A DNA stretch of 64,000 bases from Haloarcula regularis (GCF_029338315.1 NZ_CP119794.1:1426001-1490000), one strand, 5' to 3'; shown: positions 51,790-61,486, numbered from the stretch's first letter. The notes: generated by a model from the letters alone, not told the origin. Made by a program: numbers and translations.

Positions 51790-52476
51790 TCAGGCACCTC
51801 CGAGTGCGGTCGCCGTTTCGGAGTCACCGACGACGATGCTCCGGACGTCCGCGAGGTTGTTGAAGTCCGCGAGCACGACCACCTTGTCGCCGGCCTCGAG
51901 CGTCTCGTCGGCGTTCGGCAGGCCGAGTGGCAAGTCACCCTTGGCGTGGGCCATCAGCTGCGAGTCCGCGGGCAGTTCGAGTTCCGACAGCGAGTACCCC
52001 TCCATCGGCGAGCCCTCCGCGATGGTGAACTCGACGAGCTGGAGGTTCTGTGCGATGTCGGCGACGGCGCGGATGTTCCCGCCAAGCAGCGCGTTCTTGG
52101 CGGCGATGGCGCCCAGCCGTTCGGGGTAGATGACCTCGTCGACCTCCGAGGCGTAGCGGCGGTAGATCTCCTCGCGGTAGTCCTCGTCGATGCGCATGAC
52201 CGTCCGGCAGCCGTGTTCCTTGGCCACCATACAGGCGACGAAGTTGGTGTTGAGGTCGCCGGTGAGCGCGCCCAGCGCGTCGGCGCCGTCCAGGTAGGCC
52301 TGCTCGATCGTGTCTTCCATCCCAGCGTCGCCGGCGATGACCTCGAAGCCGGCGTCTCGCGCGCGCTCGATGGTCGTCTCGTTTACCTCCACGAGGACGA
52401 CCTCGTGTCCGCTCTCTTTGAGGACGCGCGCGGTCCGGAGACCGACGCGACCTGCACCCACGATAACGAATCTCAT
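51790..52476 (-). CDS. trkA: TrkA family potassium-uptake regulatory protein, 228 aa
   Basis: A peripheral regulator of Trk/Ktr potassium channels. The N-terminal RCK/TrkA-N Rossmann domain starts MRFVIVGAGRVGLRTARVL and continues to about residue 125 (VIAGDAGMEDTIEQA). The TrkA-C ligand domain covers about 140-225 (LVEFTIAEGSPMEGYSLSEL). Potassium regulation is vital in salt-in haloarchaea. No TrkH membrane subunit is within the window, so the partner is elsewhere. It is followed by a RAM-domain gene and faces a second one across the divergent promoter region. Confidence 0.92.
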   Translation of the reverse strand: MRFVIVGAGRVGLRTARVLKESGHEVVLVEVNETTIERARDAGFEVIAGDAGMEDTIEQAYLDGADALGALTGDLNTNFVACMVAKEHGCRTVMRIDEDYREEIYRRYASEVDEVIYPERLGAIAAKNALLGGNIRAVADIAQNLQLVEFTIAEGSPMEGYSLSELELPADSQLMAHAKGDLPLGLPNADETLEAGDKVVVLADFNNLADVRSIVVGDSETATALGGA

Positions 52477-52588
52477 GTGGGGCCGTACGAGACGGGTGAA
52501 TAAAAGTACCCCGGGAAATCGACGGACTGGCGCGGGACGACCCGCCCCGCGGGAAACCTTTTCGTTGGTTGGCACGTCATAGCATAGT

Positions 52589-52819
52589 ATGGTAAATGCT
52601 TTCATTATGATCAAGACCGTCGCCGGGAAGTCCGAGGAACTCCTGAACGCCGTCAGAGAGTCCGACGGTATCGGCGAGGCCCACATCGTCGCCGGGCAGT
52701 ACGACATCATCGCCGAGGCGTCGGGGACGGAGGTGTACGACGTCATGCACTCGGTGTCCTCCCAGATACGGAACCTGGAGGGCGTCGCCGACACGCGGAC
52801 CTACATCTGTCTGGAGTGA
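52589..52819 (+). CDS. stand-alone RAM (AsnC/Lrp ligand-binding) domain protein, 76 aa
   Basis: A second RAM-only protein: MVNAFIMIKTVAGKSEELL, IGEAHIVAGQYDIIAEAS and QIRNLEGVADTRTYICLE. It has the same length as the paralogue at 51558 and shares the EAHIVAG core but differs through most other positions, so it is not a recent duplicate. The gene is divergent from trkA (112 nt between starts). A TATA-like AAACCTTTTCG lies near 52554-52564. The membrane-protein gene follows after 44 nt. Confidence 0.9.
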   Translation: MVNAFIMIKTVAGKSEELLNAVRESDGIGEAHIVAGQYDIIAEASGTEVYDVMHSVSSQIRNLEGVADTRTYICLE

Positions 52820-52863
52820 GGCCGTTCCGACACGGAAAAGAGGACTGGCCCCGTAGCGGTGGC

Positions 52864-53187
52864 ATGGTCAGCGTCCTCGGTATCGTCGGCCTGCTCGTCA
52901 TCGTCCTGCTCAACAGCGCGATGACGGCACTGATGACGCGGTTCTTCCGCGTCAGACTGAAGACGCGATGGGGCAGCCTCCTCTATGCGCTCTTGCTCTG
53001 TCCGGTCGCGATGTTCGTCGTCCTGCTCGTGTTGAGCGGTCCGCTCCCGCTCGGTGACGGCCTGAGCCTCGGACCCGGGCCGACGCTGTTTCTCACCATC
53101 GCCGTCCCGCTGGCGGTCGGGATGACCTTCGATTACGTCTGGATGCCCGCGCCCGACGAGGTGGAGCTGCCGGCCTCGCTGAACTAG
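52864..53187 (+). CDS. three-helix haloarchaeal membrane protein, 107 aa
   Basis: Hydrophobic segments lie at about residues 2-24 ([20 protein letters not shown]), 38-58 and 72-93, with a conserved-looking [16 protein letters not shown] between the first two. The end [16 protein letters not shown] is soluble. Such small haloarchaeal membrane proteins are widespread and of unknown function. It overlaps the convergent tmk gene by 4 nt and may be co-transcribed with the RAM-domain gene upstream. The ATG at 52864 gives the hydrophobic start directly. Confidence 0.75.
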   Translation: MVSVLGIVGLLVIVLLNSAMTALMTRFFRVRLKTRWGSLLYALLLCPVAMFVVLLVLSGPLPLGDGLSLGPGPTLFLTIAVPLAVGMTFDYVWMPAPDEVELPASLN

Positions 53188-53777
53188 CGGCGGGCGAGAA
53201 TCGCCTCGCGGGCCCGCTCGTAGACGGCGTCCGGTGACTCGGTGGCGTCGACGCGGACGAACCGCTCGGGGTCGGCCGCGAGGAGCCGTTCGTAGTTTTC
53301 GCGCACGTCCGCGAGGTAGTCGGCCGCCTCGAACTTGTTGGTCGCGCCGCTGCGCCGGGCGGCCGTCTCGGGGTCGACGTCGAGGTAGACGGTGAGGTCA
53401 GGCGGCCGTGTCCAGGGTTCGTGGACCCGCCGGACGTACGCCAGGGCGTCCTCGAACGCGTCGGCGTCGGAAAGCGTCGCGCCCTGGTAAGCGTACCGCG
53501 AGTCCGAGTAGCGGTCGGAGACGACGAGTCGCCCGTCCGCCAGCGCCGGTTCGACGGTCTCCCCGAGGTGGGCGGCGTGGTCGGCGGTGTAGAGGAACAG
53601 CTCCGCCAGCGAGTCGGCACCGTCGTCGTCGATAGAGCGCTGGACGCAGTCGCCGTACCAGGTATCCGTGGGCTCCCGGGTGAAGACGGCGTCGGCCGGC
53701 AGGGCGTCGTCGGCCGCGAGACGGTCCCAGACCGTCGACTTCCCGCTGCCGTCGAGGCCTTCGAGCGTGACGAGCAT
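53184..53777 (-). CDS. tmk: dTMP kinase, 197 aa
   Basis: Phosphorylates dTMP to dTDP for DNA synthesis. The P-loop [16 protein letters not shown] lies at residues 5-20; the DR-type motif [16 protein letters not shown] is near 90-105, with EPTDTWYG near 37. The thymidylate-kinase lid and C-terminal helices follow ([17 protein letters not shown]). Length is standard for archaeal tmk. It is convergent with the membrane protein (4-nt overlap) and divergent from the NDUFA9-like gene. Confidence 0.95.
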   Translation of the reverse strand: MLVTLEGLDGSGKSTVWDRLAADDALPADAVFTREPTDTWYGDCVQRSIDDDGADSLAELFLYTADHAAHLGETVEPALADGRLVVSDRYSDSRYAYQGATLSDADAFEDALAYVRRVHEPWTRPPDLTVYLDVDPETAARRSGATNKFEAADYLADVRENYERLLAADPERFVRVDATESPDAVYERAREAILARR

Positions 53778-53894
53778 ATCCGGGTGTCGGCCCGCGGGTA
53801 CGTAAGCACCCCGACGTCGTCCGGCGTGCTATCGGGTCACGGACCATACAAGTTGCGCCGTACCTTTACAGTATGGCCGGTCGATATGTCAGGT

Positions 53895-54800
53895 ATGAAC
53901 GTACTCGTGGTCGGTGGGACGGGCTTCATCGGACAGTACCTGTGTCAAGAGCTTGACGAACGGGGGCACGACGTCACGGCGCTCTCTCGGAACCCGCACG
54001 ACGCCGACCTCCCGACGGGCGTCACGCGAAAGACGGGTGACGTAACCGACTACGAGAGCATCGAGGGAGCCTTCGAGGACAAGGACGCGGTCGTCTTCCT
54101 TCCCGCGCTGACGCCGCTGTTCAAGCCGGAGGGCGGCAACGAGATGCACGAGCGGGTGCACCTCGAGGGCACGAAACACTGCGTACAGGCCGCCGAAGCG
54201 CACGGCGTCGACCGGTATCTCCAGATGAGCGCACTGGGTGCGGCCCCGCACGCGGCGACGCATTACCTCCGCGCGAAGGGGAAGGCCGAGGAGGTGGTCC
54301 GGGACTCGGACCTCGAGTGGATAATCTTCCGGCCCTCCATCGTCTTCGGCGAGGGCGACGAGTTCGTCTACTTCACCAAACGTCTGAAACAGATATTCGC
54401 GCCCGGCGTCCCGCTCTACCCGTTGCCCGGGGGCGGTAAGAAGGCCACCTTCCAGCTCATCTGGGTCGAGGACCTCGTCCCGATGCTGGCCGATGCCGTA
54501 GAGGGCGACGAGCACGTCGGCGAGACGTACGAGGTCGGTGGCCCGGAGGTGCTGACCCTGCGCGAGGCCACGGAGCTGGTCTTCGAGGCCGAGGGGAAAC
54601 CCATCACCATCGTCCCGCTCCCGATGCCGCTCGCGAAGATCGGGCTACCGGTGCTCGGCGCGCTCGGGTTTCCGATGGGGAGCGACCAGTACGAGGGGCT
54701 CGATTTCGTCAACGCCCCGGCGACCAACGACGTGGAGACCTTCGGCGTCGACCCCGACGAGATGAAGACGTTCGGGTCGTACCTCGGCGTCGAGGGGTGA
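53895..54800 (+). CDS. NAD(P)H-binding protein, complex I NDUFA9-like atypical SDR, 301 aa
   Basis: An atypical SDR with MNVLVVGGTGFIGQYLCQEL (GxxGxxG) and then RYLQMSALGA, where the classical YxxxK is replaced by YLRAKGKAEEVV. Later blocks WIIFRPSIVFGEGD and LIWVEDLVPMLADAV place it with the NDUFA9/YwnB-like group. Members act as chaperones or quinone-linked proteins in some organisms; the activity here is open. TATA-like ACCTTTACAG at about 53864-53873 is centred 26 nt before ATG 53895, supporting it over ATG 53886. Confidence 0.87.
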   Translation: MNVLVVGGTGFIGQYLCQELDERGHDVTALSRNPHDADLPTGVTRKTGDVTDYESIEGAFEDKDAVVFLPALTPLFKPEGGNEMHERVHLEGTKHCVQAAEAHGVDRYLQMSALGAAPHAATHYLRAKGKAEEVVRDSDLEWIIFRPSIVFGEGDEFVYFTKRLKQIFAPGVPLYPLPGGGKKATFQLIWVEDLVPMLADAVEGDEHVGETYEVGGPEVLTLREATELVFEAEGKPITIVPLPMPLAKIGLPVLGALGFPMGSDQYEGLDFVNAPATNDVETFGVDPDEMKTFGSYLGVEG

Positions 54801-55046
54801 CCCCACCCGACCGGCCGTTTCCAATAGGCGCGAACGAAATTAACCGACACTGAGAACTCCCGTGGAGTTTATCCGCGTCAGTTGGAACAGATTACCGGTT
54901 TCGAAGGTCGAGACACAGGAAATCACGTTGTAGAACAATCCTTCTCGAAGTTTATTCTCGTTGCCGAATTGGGGTCTCACGATTGAGATTTGGGCATAAA
55001 GCATCCGTACAATCCGCATTGCCCTTTTTAACCGGAGAACCAAAGC

Positions 55047-56231
55047 ATGAAACTCGCGATGATCGGCTTCGGGCAGGCCGGCGGCAAGATCGTGGACAAG
55101 TTCCTCGAGTACGACGAGAAGACGAACTCGGGAATCGTCCGCGCTGCTGTCGCGGTAAACACAGCGAAGGCCGACCTGCTCGGTCTGAACCAGGTACCGG
55201 AAGAGAACCGCGTGCTCATCGGACAGGCACGCGTGAAAGGCCACGGCGTCGGTGCCGACAACGAGCTCGGCGCGGAGATTGCCGAGGAGGACATCGACGA
55301 AATCCAGGGCGCCATCGACAACATCCCCGTCCACGAGGTGGACGCGTTCCTCATCGTCGCGGGGCTGGGGGGCGGGACCGGGTCCGGCGGGTCGCCGGTC
55401 GTCGCGAAGCACCTCAAGCGCATCTACACCGAACCCGTCTACGGGCTCGGCGTGTTGCCGGGCAGCGACGAGGGTGGCATCTACACGCTGAACGCCGCCC
55501 GCTCGTTCCAGACGTTCGTTCGCGAGGTGGACAACCTGATGGTGTTCGACAACGACGCCTGGCGACAGACCGGCGAATCCGTCGAGGGCGGCTACGACCA
55601 CATCAACGAGGAGATCGTCCGTCGCTTCGGTGTCCTCTTTGGCGCGGGCGAGGTCTCGGCCGGCGACAACGTCGCCGAGAGCGTCGTCGACTCCTCGGAG
55701 ATCATCAACACGCTCGACGGCGGCGGCGTCTCGACGGTCGGGTACGCCTCCGAGGACGTCGAGATATCCTCCAACGGCGGGGGCCTGCTCTCGCGGTTCA
55801 AGGGCGGCGACGACGGCACCGACGACGGCATGGACACGGCCAACACGACCAACCGGATCACGTCCCTGGTCCGCAAGGCCGCGCTCGGCCGCCTCACGCT
55901 GCCCTGTGAGATCGAGGGCGCCGAGCGAGCATTACTCGTCATGGCCGGCCCACCCGAGCACCTGAACCGGAAGGGAATCGAGCGCGGGCGGAAGTGGCTG
56001 GAGGAGCAGACCGGCTCCATGGAGGTCCGCGGCGGGGACTACCCGACCAACTCCCCGAAGGTCGCCGCGTCCATCCTGCTGGCCGGCGTGCACAACGTCC
56101 CGCGCATCAAGGAACTCCAGCAGGTCGCCATCGAGGCACAGGACAACATCGACGACATCAGGCGCCAAAGCGAAGATAACTTAGAGGAGTTAGTCGAAGA
56201 CGACGAAGATGAACTCGATCCGCTGTTCTAA
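55047..56231 (+). CDS. cetZ: CetZ tubulin-like cytoskeletal GTPase, 394 aa
   Basis: A haloarchaeal FtsZ/tubulin superfamily protein of the CetZ group, controlling cell shape and motility in Haloferax. The GTP-binding loop AGLGGGTGSGGSPVV lies near residues 107-121. It begins MKLAMIGFGQAGGKIVDKFL, and NTAKADLLGL and DNDAWRQTG are further nucleotide-site blocks. The negatively charged C-terminal tail (DNLEELVEDDEDELDPLF) is CetZ-like. An AT-rich leader with CTTTTTAACC at about 55023-55032 is the promoter. The next gene starts 23 nt inside its end, so a secreted-type protein is made together with it. Confidence 0.95.
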   Translation: MKLAMIGFGQAGGKIVDKFLEYDEKTNSGIVRAAVAVNTAKADLLGLNQVPEENRVLIGQARVKGHGVGADNELGAEIAEEDIDEIQGAIDNIPVHEVDAFLIVAGLGGGTGSGGSPVVAKHLKRIYTEPVYGLGVLPGSDEGGIYTLNAARSFQTFVREVDNLMVFDNDAWRQTGESVEGGYDHINEEIVRRFGVLFGAGEVSAGDNVAESVVDSSEIINTLDGGGVSTVGYASEDVEISSNGGGLLSRFKGGDDGTDDGMDTANTTNRITSLVRKAALGRLTLPCEIEGAERALLVMAGPPEHLNRKGIERGRKWLEEQTGSMEVRGGDYPTNSPKVAASILLAGVHNVPRIKELQQVAIEAQDNIDDIRRQSEDNLEELVEDDEDELDPLF

Positions 56232-56982
56232 GGGAACACTCGCTCTGCTGTGTGTGGTTGGCCTGCTCGCGTTTGCGGGGACGGCCACCGCGTTTTCGGT
56301 CGCTGCAGACGGTGTTCCGTCCGAGGCGGCAGTTGATGAGGAGGTCACGGTCACGTACACCATCGACGACCCGTTCACAGACGCGCCCAACCAGTGGACG
56401 CTCCGAGGAACGACCGAACTGGAGAGCGTCAGCTGGCAGGTGACGGTGCTCCGTGCCGGGACCCAGATAAGCGAGGACACCTACGGGAGCCAGAACATCT
56501 CCCAGGACCTGGAGATCGACGACAACGGTGACGAGGTCCAGATCGAGCTGTCGGGGACGGTCCCGGCAGTCGAGAACTACACGTACGCGCCGGAAGAACG
56601 GTTCACGGTCGCGACGCTCTCGCGCCAGACCGGCAACAACACCCAGGAGTTCCAGAACGACACGGCCCACCACTTCACCGAGGACAGCAAGGAGGCCCGT
56701 GAGGCCATCGACGCCGCTCAGGAGAGCATCGAGGCGGCCGGCGGCAACGAGGAAGCCGAGAGTCTCGTCGACAGCGCCGTCTCCTCCTACGAGAACGGCA
56801 ACTTCCAGAACGCCATCGACCTGGCGAACCAGGCCCGGAACACCGCCGAGAGTGCCCAGCAGAGCCAGCAGACGACCCGGACGCTGCTGATAGCCGGCGG
56901 CGCACTCGTCGTCCTCCTCCTGCTCGCCGGCGGGGGCTACTACCTGTACTCCCAGCAGGGAGACGACTACAGCAAACTGTAG
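56209..56982 (+). CDS. CetZ-operon membrane-anchored extracytoplasmic protein, 257 aa
   Basis: Residues 1-30 are a signal peptide (TLALLCVVGLLAFAGTATAF). A beta-rich outer domain follows (VDEEVTVTYTIDDPF), then an acidic coiled coil at about 150-215 (EDSKEAREAIDAAQESIEAA). A single C-terminal helix (TLLIAGGALVVLLLLAGGGY) ends in a short tail, YSQQGDDYSKL. It would stand outside the cell with a coiled-coil stalk. The 23-nt overlap with cetZ suggests strict co-expression. No enzymatic motif is seen; an envelope link of the CetZ cytoskeleton is inference. Confidence 0.85.
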   Translation: MNSIRCSKGTLALLCVVGLLAFAGTATAFSVAADGVPSEAAVDEEVTVTYTIDDPFTDAPNQWTLRGTTELESVSWQVTVLRAGTQISEDTYGSQNISQDLEIDDNGDEVQIELSGTVPAVENYTYAPEERFTVATLSRQTGNNTQEFQNDTAHHFTEDSKEAREAIDAAQESIEAAGGNEEAESLVDSAVSSYENGNFQNAIDLANQARNTAESAQQSQQTTRTLLIAGGALVVLLLLAGGGYYLYSQQGDDYSKL

Positions 56983-57588
56983 ATGCGCGTCGTCGTCCCC
57001 GTCTCGGGGTCGAATCCCAAGACTCGCCTCGCACCCGTTCTCGACGCCGACGAGCGACTGGCCTTCACCGAAGCGATGCTCACGGACGTCCTCGCGGCGC
57101 TCGACGGGGCTGGACACGATCCGACGGTGGTGACGACGGCGCCGATAGATTGCCCGGCGCCAACGACCGTCGACGACCGGGGGCTCGACGCCCTGGTCAA
57201 CGACTACCTCTCGCGGGGCGATCTCGCCGTCGTCATGGCCGACCTGCCGCTGGCGACGCCCGAGGCGATAGCCCGCCTGTTCACGCCCGACACGGACGTC
57301 GTGCTGGCACCGGGCCTGGGCGGCGGGACCAACGCCTTCGTCAGCCGCCATCCCGACTTCCGGGTGGACTACCACGGCGCCTCGATACGGGACCACAGAC
57401 GCATCGCCCGCGACGTCGGCGCGAGCCTGGCGGAGGTCGACTCCCGCCGCCTGGCGACCGACGTCGACGAACCGGCGGACCTCGCGGAGGTCCTGCTCCA
57501 CGGCGACGGCGCAGCGGTCGACTGGCTCCGGGACGCCGGCTTCGAACTCGACGTGACGGACGGTCGGGTCGGCGTCACCCGGGAGTGA
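56983..57588 (+). CDS. cofC: 2-phospho-L-lactate guanylyltransferase, 201 aa
   Basis: Activates phospholactate (or a related acid) with GTP during coenzyme F420 synthesis. It starts [20 protein letters not shown], the nucleotide-binding opening of the CofC branch of the glycosyltransferase-A fold. [17 protein letters not shown] contains the metal-binding Asp, and [11 protein letters not shown] is the family glycine-rich block. Length is normal. The ATG follows the preceding stop without a gap, and cofG follows within 34 nt, so cetZ, the anchored protein, cofC and cofG form one run of genes. Confidence 0.94.
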   Translation: MRVVVPVSGSNPKTRLAPVLDADERLAFTEAMLTDVLAALDGAGHDPTVVTTAPIDCPAPTTVDDRGLDALVNDYLSRGDLAVVMADLPLATPEAIARLFTPDTDVVLAPGLGGGTNAFVSRHPDFRVDYHGASIRDHRRIARDVGASLAEVDSRRLATDVDEPADLAEVLLHGDGAAVDWLRDAGFELDVTDGRVGVTRE

Positions 57589-57621
57589 AGGCTTTTGGTG
57601 GTCGGGGCCCGACCCCGTGAC

Positions 57622-58728
57622 GTGATACCGGGCGCCGCCGACCACGACGTGGACGTCTCGATAGCGGACGCGGCCATCGAGCGCCTGCTATCGGTCACGC
57701 CGGCCGACGTGGACCCGGCAACCGAGCTCAGTTACTGCCGGAACGTCTTCGTCCCGCTGACGACCGCCTGCCGGTACACCTGCACCTACTGCACGTACTA
57801 CGATCCGCCGGGCCAGGCCGACCTCCTCACGCCGGCGGAGATACGCGACATCTGCCACCGCGGGGCCGACGCCGGCTGTACGGAGGCGCTCTTTACCTTC
57901 GGCGACGATCCCGACGACCGCTACACCGAGATACACGACCGGCTGGCACAGCTGGGCCACGAGAGCATCCACGAGTACCTTCGCGAGGCCTGTGAGATTG
58001 CCCTCGAGGAGGGGCTCCTGCCGCACGCGAACCCCGGCGACCAGACCCGCGAGCAGATGGCCACCGTCGCCGACCTGAACGCCTCGATGGGCGTGATGCT
58101 GGAGACGACCGCCGAGGTACAGGCCCACGGCGGTCCCCGGTCGAAGTCGCCGGGCCAGCGCCTCGCGACGCTCCGAACGGCGGGGGAACTGGGCGTGCCC
58201 TTTACCACCGGGATTCTCGTGGGCATCGGCGAGGACTGGCGGGCCCGCGCCGAGAGCATCCTCGCCATCGCCGAGCTCCACGACCGGTACGACCACATCC
58301 AGGAGGTCATCGTCCAGCCGGTCGTCGAGAACGAGCGCTGGCGGGGCGGGTCGCCGGACCTGGCGACGATGCGCCGCGTGACCGCCATGGCGCGGGCGGG
58401 ACTGCCCGACGAGGTGGCCGTCCAGGTCCCGCCGAACCTGGCGCCGGCCCGCGACCTGACCGACTGCGGCGTCGACGACCTGGGTGGCGTCTCGCCGGTC
58501 ACCGTCGACCACATCAACCCCGAGTACGAGTGGCCGGCGCTGCGCGAACTGGAGGCCGTCGCCGAGGCGGCCGGGGTCCCGCTCACCGAACGCCTCCCAG
58601 TCTACGAGCGGTTCGTCGAGTCCGGGTGGCTCTCGCCACGGGTCGAGGCCGCCATCGACGCCGACACCGCGGCCGGCGAGCGGTTCCGCGCGGTGCTCGC
58701 CGGGGAGCAGTCGCCGGCCGATCCGTGA
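57622..58728 (+). CDS. cofG: 7,8-didemethyl-8-hydroxy-5-deazariboflavin synthase subunit CofG, 368 aa
   Basis: A radical SAM enzyme that, with CofH, makes FO, the chromophore of F420. The cluster motif is CRYTCTYC near residue 47, in PLTTACRYTCTYCTYYDPPG. FTFGDDPDDRY and ANPGDQTREQM follow, and the central block is LMLETTAEVQAHGGP-like (GVMLETTAEVQAHG). SPVTVDHINPEYEWP lies near the end. The start is taken as GTG 57622 (VIPGAADHDVDVSIADAA) because homologues begin near IPGA; TTG 57595 and GTG 57598 are further upstream. cofH is convergent, 278 nt downstream. Confidence 0.93.
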   Translation: MIPGAADHDVDVSIADAAIERLLSVTPADVDPATELSYCRNVFVPLTTACRYTCTYCTYYDPPGQADLLTPAEIRDICHRGADAGCTEALFTFGDDPDDRYTEIHDRLAQLGHESIHEYLREACEIALEEGLLPHANPGDQTREQMATVADLNASMGVMLETTAEVQAHGGPRSKSPGQRLATLRTAGELGVPFTTGILVGIGEDWRARAESILAIAELHDRYDHIQEVIVQPVVENERWRGGSPDLATMRRVTAMARAGLPDEVAVQVPPNLAPARDLTDCGVDDLGGVSPVTVDHINPEYEWPALRELEAVAEAAGVPLTERLPVYERFVESGWLSPRVEAAIDADTAAGERFRAVLAGEQSPADP

Positions 58729-58839
58729 ACCGGGGCGAGATGGTTCTGGGTGGGTCGAGATGAGACCCCACGAGGGCCGCGTCCGGAGCGATGCCCACAC
58801 CCTCGAGACAGCACTCAGGGATGTCAGATACCAGTCAAA

Positions 58840-58866
58840 CCTAGTCAACTAGGCCAGAGATATATA
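58840..58866 (+). promoter_or_regulatory. palindrome plus TATA box without a downstream gene
   Basis: CCTAGT-CA-ACTAGG (58840-58853) is a perfect 6-bp inverted repeat. It is followed at once by GAGATATATACC (58857-58866), an excellent haloarchaeal TATA element on the plus strand. A transcript would begin near 58888 and run toward the 3' end of the convergent cofH. The only start codon nearby (58945) opens a 14-codon frame. A small RNA or antisense RNA is possible. Confidence 0.4.
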
Positions 58867-59006
58867 CCGGTCCCACCCTCTGTTTTCAGTGGCCCGGGTC
58901 CGCCTCTGACAATTTCCCGGGTTTCAAACCGTTTTCTGCGCACAATGACAACAGATAGAGAGTTTCACGTCTCCCGTCCGGGCGGGTGACCCGTCGAGCT
59001 GCGGGC

Positions 59007-60356
59007 TCACTCGAGCAGCGGCGTCCCGTCCGCCTTCGGCCCCAGTCGCGGGCCGATCACGTCGGCGTCCGGGTCGACGACCCGACGCTCGGTGTAGTCG
59101 GTCGACCGCTCGACCGGCGTCCGACCGATGGCCCGGATCATGTCGGCGTACTCCCGGACCGAGCGAAACTCGCCGTAGTCGCCGCCGGCCCGCTTGGTTA
59201 TCTCCTCCGAGAGGATGGTCCCCATGAAGTCGTCGGCCCCGCAGGTGAGCATCTTCAGCCCCTGCGTGTCGCCGTACTTGACCCACGACGACTGGATGTG
59301 GTCGACGTTGTCCAGAAAGAGGCGCGAGACGGCGATCATCAACTCGTCCTCGGCGGTGGTGGCGCCGCCCTCGACCATGCCGCGCTCGTACAACGGCGTC
59401 GCCTCGTGGACGAAGGAGAGGGGGACGAACTCCGTGATGGCGCCGGTCCGGTCCTGCAGGTCGCGGACGTTTTTAGGTGCATGACCCGGTGCATCTCGTT
59501 CTCGACGTGGCCGTACATGATGGTCGCCGTGGTGCCCAGGCCGACGCTCGCGGCGGCCTCCATCGCCTCCAGCCACTCCGCGGTGCCGATCTTCCCCGGG
59601 CAGATGACCTCGCGTACCTCGTCGACGAGAATCTCGGCGGCCGTCCCCGGCACGCTGTCGAGGCCCGCGGCCTTCAGTCGGCGGAACACCTCCTCGTAGG
59701 ACCAGTCGGTCCCGCGCCGGGCGTGGTAGGCCTCCTCGGGGGTCATCGAGTGGACGTGGACGCCGCCGACGTCCATCGCCCGTATCTGTGCGCAGTAGGT
59801 GCCCGGGTCGACGTCGTACTCGCCCGGCGAGCGGTAGTTCAGGTCGCCCCGGTCGCTGCGCTCGAGTAGCTCGCGGTGCTCGTCGTCCAGTGTGAGCGCC
59901 GGGTGCAGTCCCGACACCGAACAGACCTCGTAGATACCCCGGTCGACGGCATCGGCGACGATGTCGCGCGACTCGGCGGGCGTCTTCGTGAACCCGCCGT
60001 GAGACTCCTGATAGTCGCTCCGGAACTGTTCGGAGCGGTCCTTGAAGTTACAGAACAGACAGCCCGTGTTGCAGGCCGTCGTCACGTTGTTGTTGAGGTT
60101 TGCGACGAAGGTGACCTCGTCGCCGACCACCTCGGCCCGGCGCCGGTCGGCCGCCTCGAGGACCCGTTCTTTCCGTCGCGGGTCGATGCCCTCGGTGTCG
60201 GTACCGGTCGTGAGCAGTTCCACCCCGTCGGCCACCGAGAGGCGGACGCCGTCGCGAGCCTTCGCCAGCGCGTTCTCGAAGGATTGGTCGGTCACCGGTC
60301 GGTGACTGAACTCCACGGTGTCGACCGGACGGCGCGAGGACTCGGGCGTCGGACAT
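59007..60356 (-). pseudogene. cofH: FO synthase subunit CofH, two apparent frameshifts
   Basis: The second radical SAM subunit of FO synthase, joining a tyrosine-derived radical to the pyrimidine. The main frame has [19 protein letters not shown] (CxxxCxxC near residue 70), [13 protein letters not shown] and the block LKAAGLDSVPGTAAEILVDE. The final frame has LTCGADDFMGTILSEEI and ends GTPLLE. An extra C in the run at 60344-60346 separates the ATG at 60356 ([16 protein letters not shown] once repaired) from the main frame. A missing A in the run 59470-59474 splits the last third. The repaired protein has 449 residues, so the gene is probably sound in vivo. Confidence 0.9.
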
Positions 60357-60451
60357 TGTCCAACGGAAGGGGAGTGGCGGAGAAAAAGGTTGGTGACCGG
60401 CGCGCTGTCGAAGTGCAAACCTCTTTGTCACGGCCCGAAAAGGCGGTCACA

Positions 60452-61486
60452 ATGACGAGCGTCAAGGACTTCCGCGTAGACGAACCCGCGACGGCCGACG
60501 AGCTGGGCCGTGGCTCGTTCGTGTTCACGGACGACTACTCGGTGTTCGACTGGGGGAAGATGCCCGACCAGATACCCGACAAGGGCGCCTCGCTGTGTAC
60601 GATGGGCGCGTTCAACTTCCAGCTGTTAGCGGAGAACCACGTGTCGACCCACTACGAGGGGGTCCGCGTCGACGGCCACGACGAGGTGCTGGATCTCGGC
60701 GACGCGCTCTCGGTGGGCCAGCCGCCACGCGAGATGGTCATCTCGCTCACCCAGGTCCCCGACCTGCCCTTCGCCGACGGCACCTACGACTACGACGCCT
60801 ACCACGACGAGGCGGGCGAGAACTTCCTCGTCCCCCTCGAGATCGTCTTCCGCAACCGCGTCCCGGTCGGGTCCTCGCTGCGCTCGCGGACCGACCCGGC
60901 CGACCACGGGCTCTCGTTCGACGAGTGGCCCGACGAACCGGTCGACCTCGAGACGCCGGTCGTCGAGTTCTCCACGAAGTACGAGGAACAGGACCGCTAC
61001 CTCGACCGCGAGGAAGCCGACCGTATCGCCGGGGCCGCCAGCGTCGACCGGCTGGAGGAACTCGCGCTGGCAGTCAACCACATCCTCAATCGCCAGGCCG
61101 AGACGGCCGACCTGGTCCACGAGGACGGGAAGATCGAGTGCCTGTACCACGGCGGCCAGATACGGGTCGCCGACGTGGTCGGCACCTTCGACGAGAACCG
61201 CTTTTCCTACGACGGCCAGCAGGTCTCGAAGGAGGTCGTCCGCCAGTACCACAAGCGCACCCAGCCCGAGTGGGTCGCAGCCGTCTCCGAGGCGAAACAG
61301 CGAGCCACCGAGGCGGGTATCGCCGACTGGAAGTCCCTCTGTGATCTCGACCCGGAACCGCTGGACGAGCAGGTCGTCCAGGTCGCCCGCGACCTCTACT
61401 GTGCCGGGACGAACGCCTACGTCGGCGGCGACGTCTTTGATGCACCCTCGCTCCCCGAGGCCGTCGACGCGGCCGCAGAGCTCTGA
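60452..61486 (+). CDS. purC: phosphoribosylaminoimidazolesuccinocarboxamide synthase, haloarchaeal type, 344 aa
   Basis: The SAICAR synthase of purine synthesis, joining CAIR and aspartate with ATP. It starts [19 protein letters not shown], then [16 protein letters not shown] and [12 protein letters not shown]; in ordinary purC the matching region is YSAFDWG-like. The catalytic block includes [17 protein letters not shown]. It lacks the compact bacterial C-terminus and instead has a C-terminal extension ending [10 protein letters not shown], standard for the long haloarchaeal form (about 340). It is divergent from cofH with 95 nt between starts. Confidence 0.95.
   Translation: MTSVKDFRVDEPATADELGRGSFVFTDDYSVFDWGKMPDQIPDKGASLCTMGAFNFQLLAENHVSTHYEGVRVDGHDEVLDLGDALSVGQPPREMVISLTQVPDLPFADGTYDYDAYHDEAGENFLVPLEIVFRNRVPVGSSLRSRTDPADHGLSFDEWPDEPVDLETPVVEFSTKYEEQDRYLDREEADRIAGAASVDRLEELALAVNHILNRQAETADLVHEDGKIECLYHGGQIRVADVVGTFDENRFSYDGQQVSKEVVRQYHKRTQPEWVAAVSEAKQRATEAGIADWKSLCDLDPEPLDEQVVQVARDLYCAGTNAYVGGDVFDAPSLPEAVDAAAEL

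Noticed and set aside
58945..58989. 14-codon frame after the orphan promoter between cofG and cofH
   Set aside because: It is too short and lacks any feature of a known leader peptide; the promoter is reported instead.
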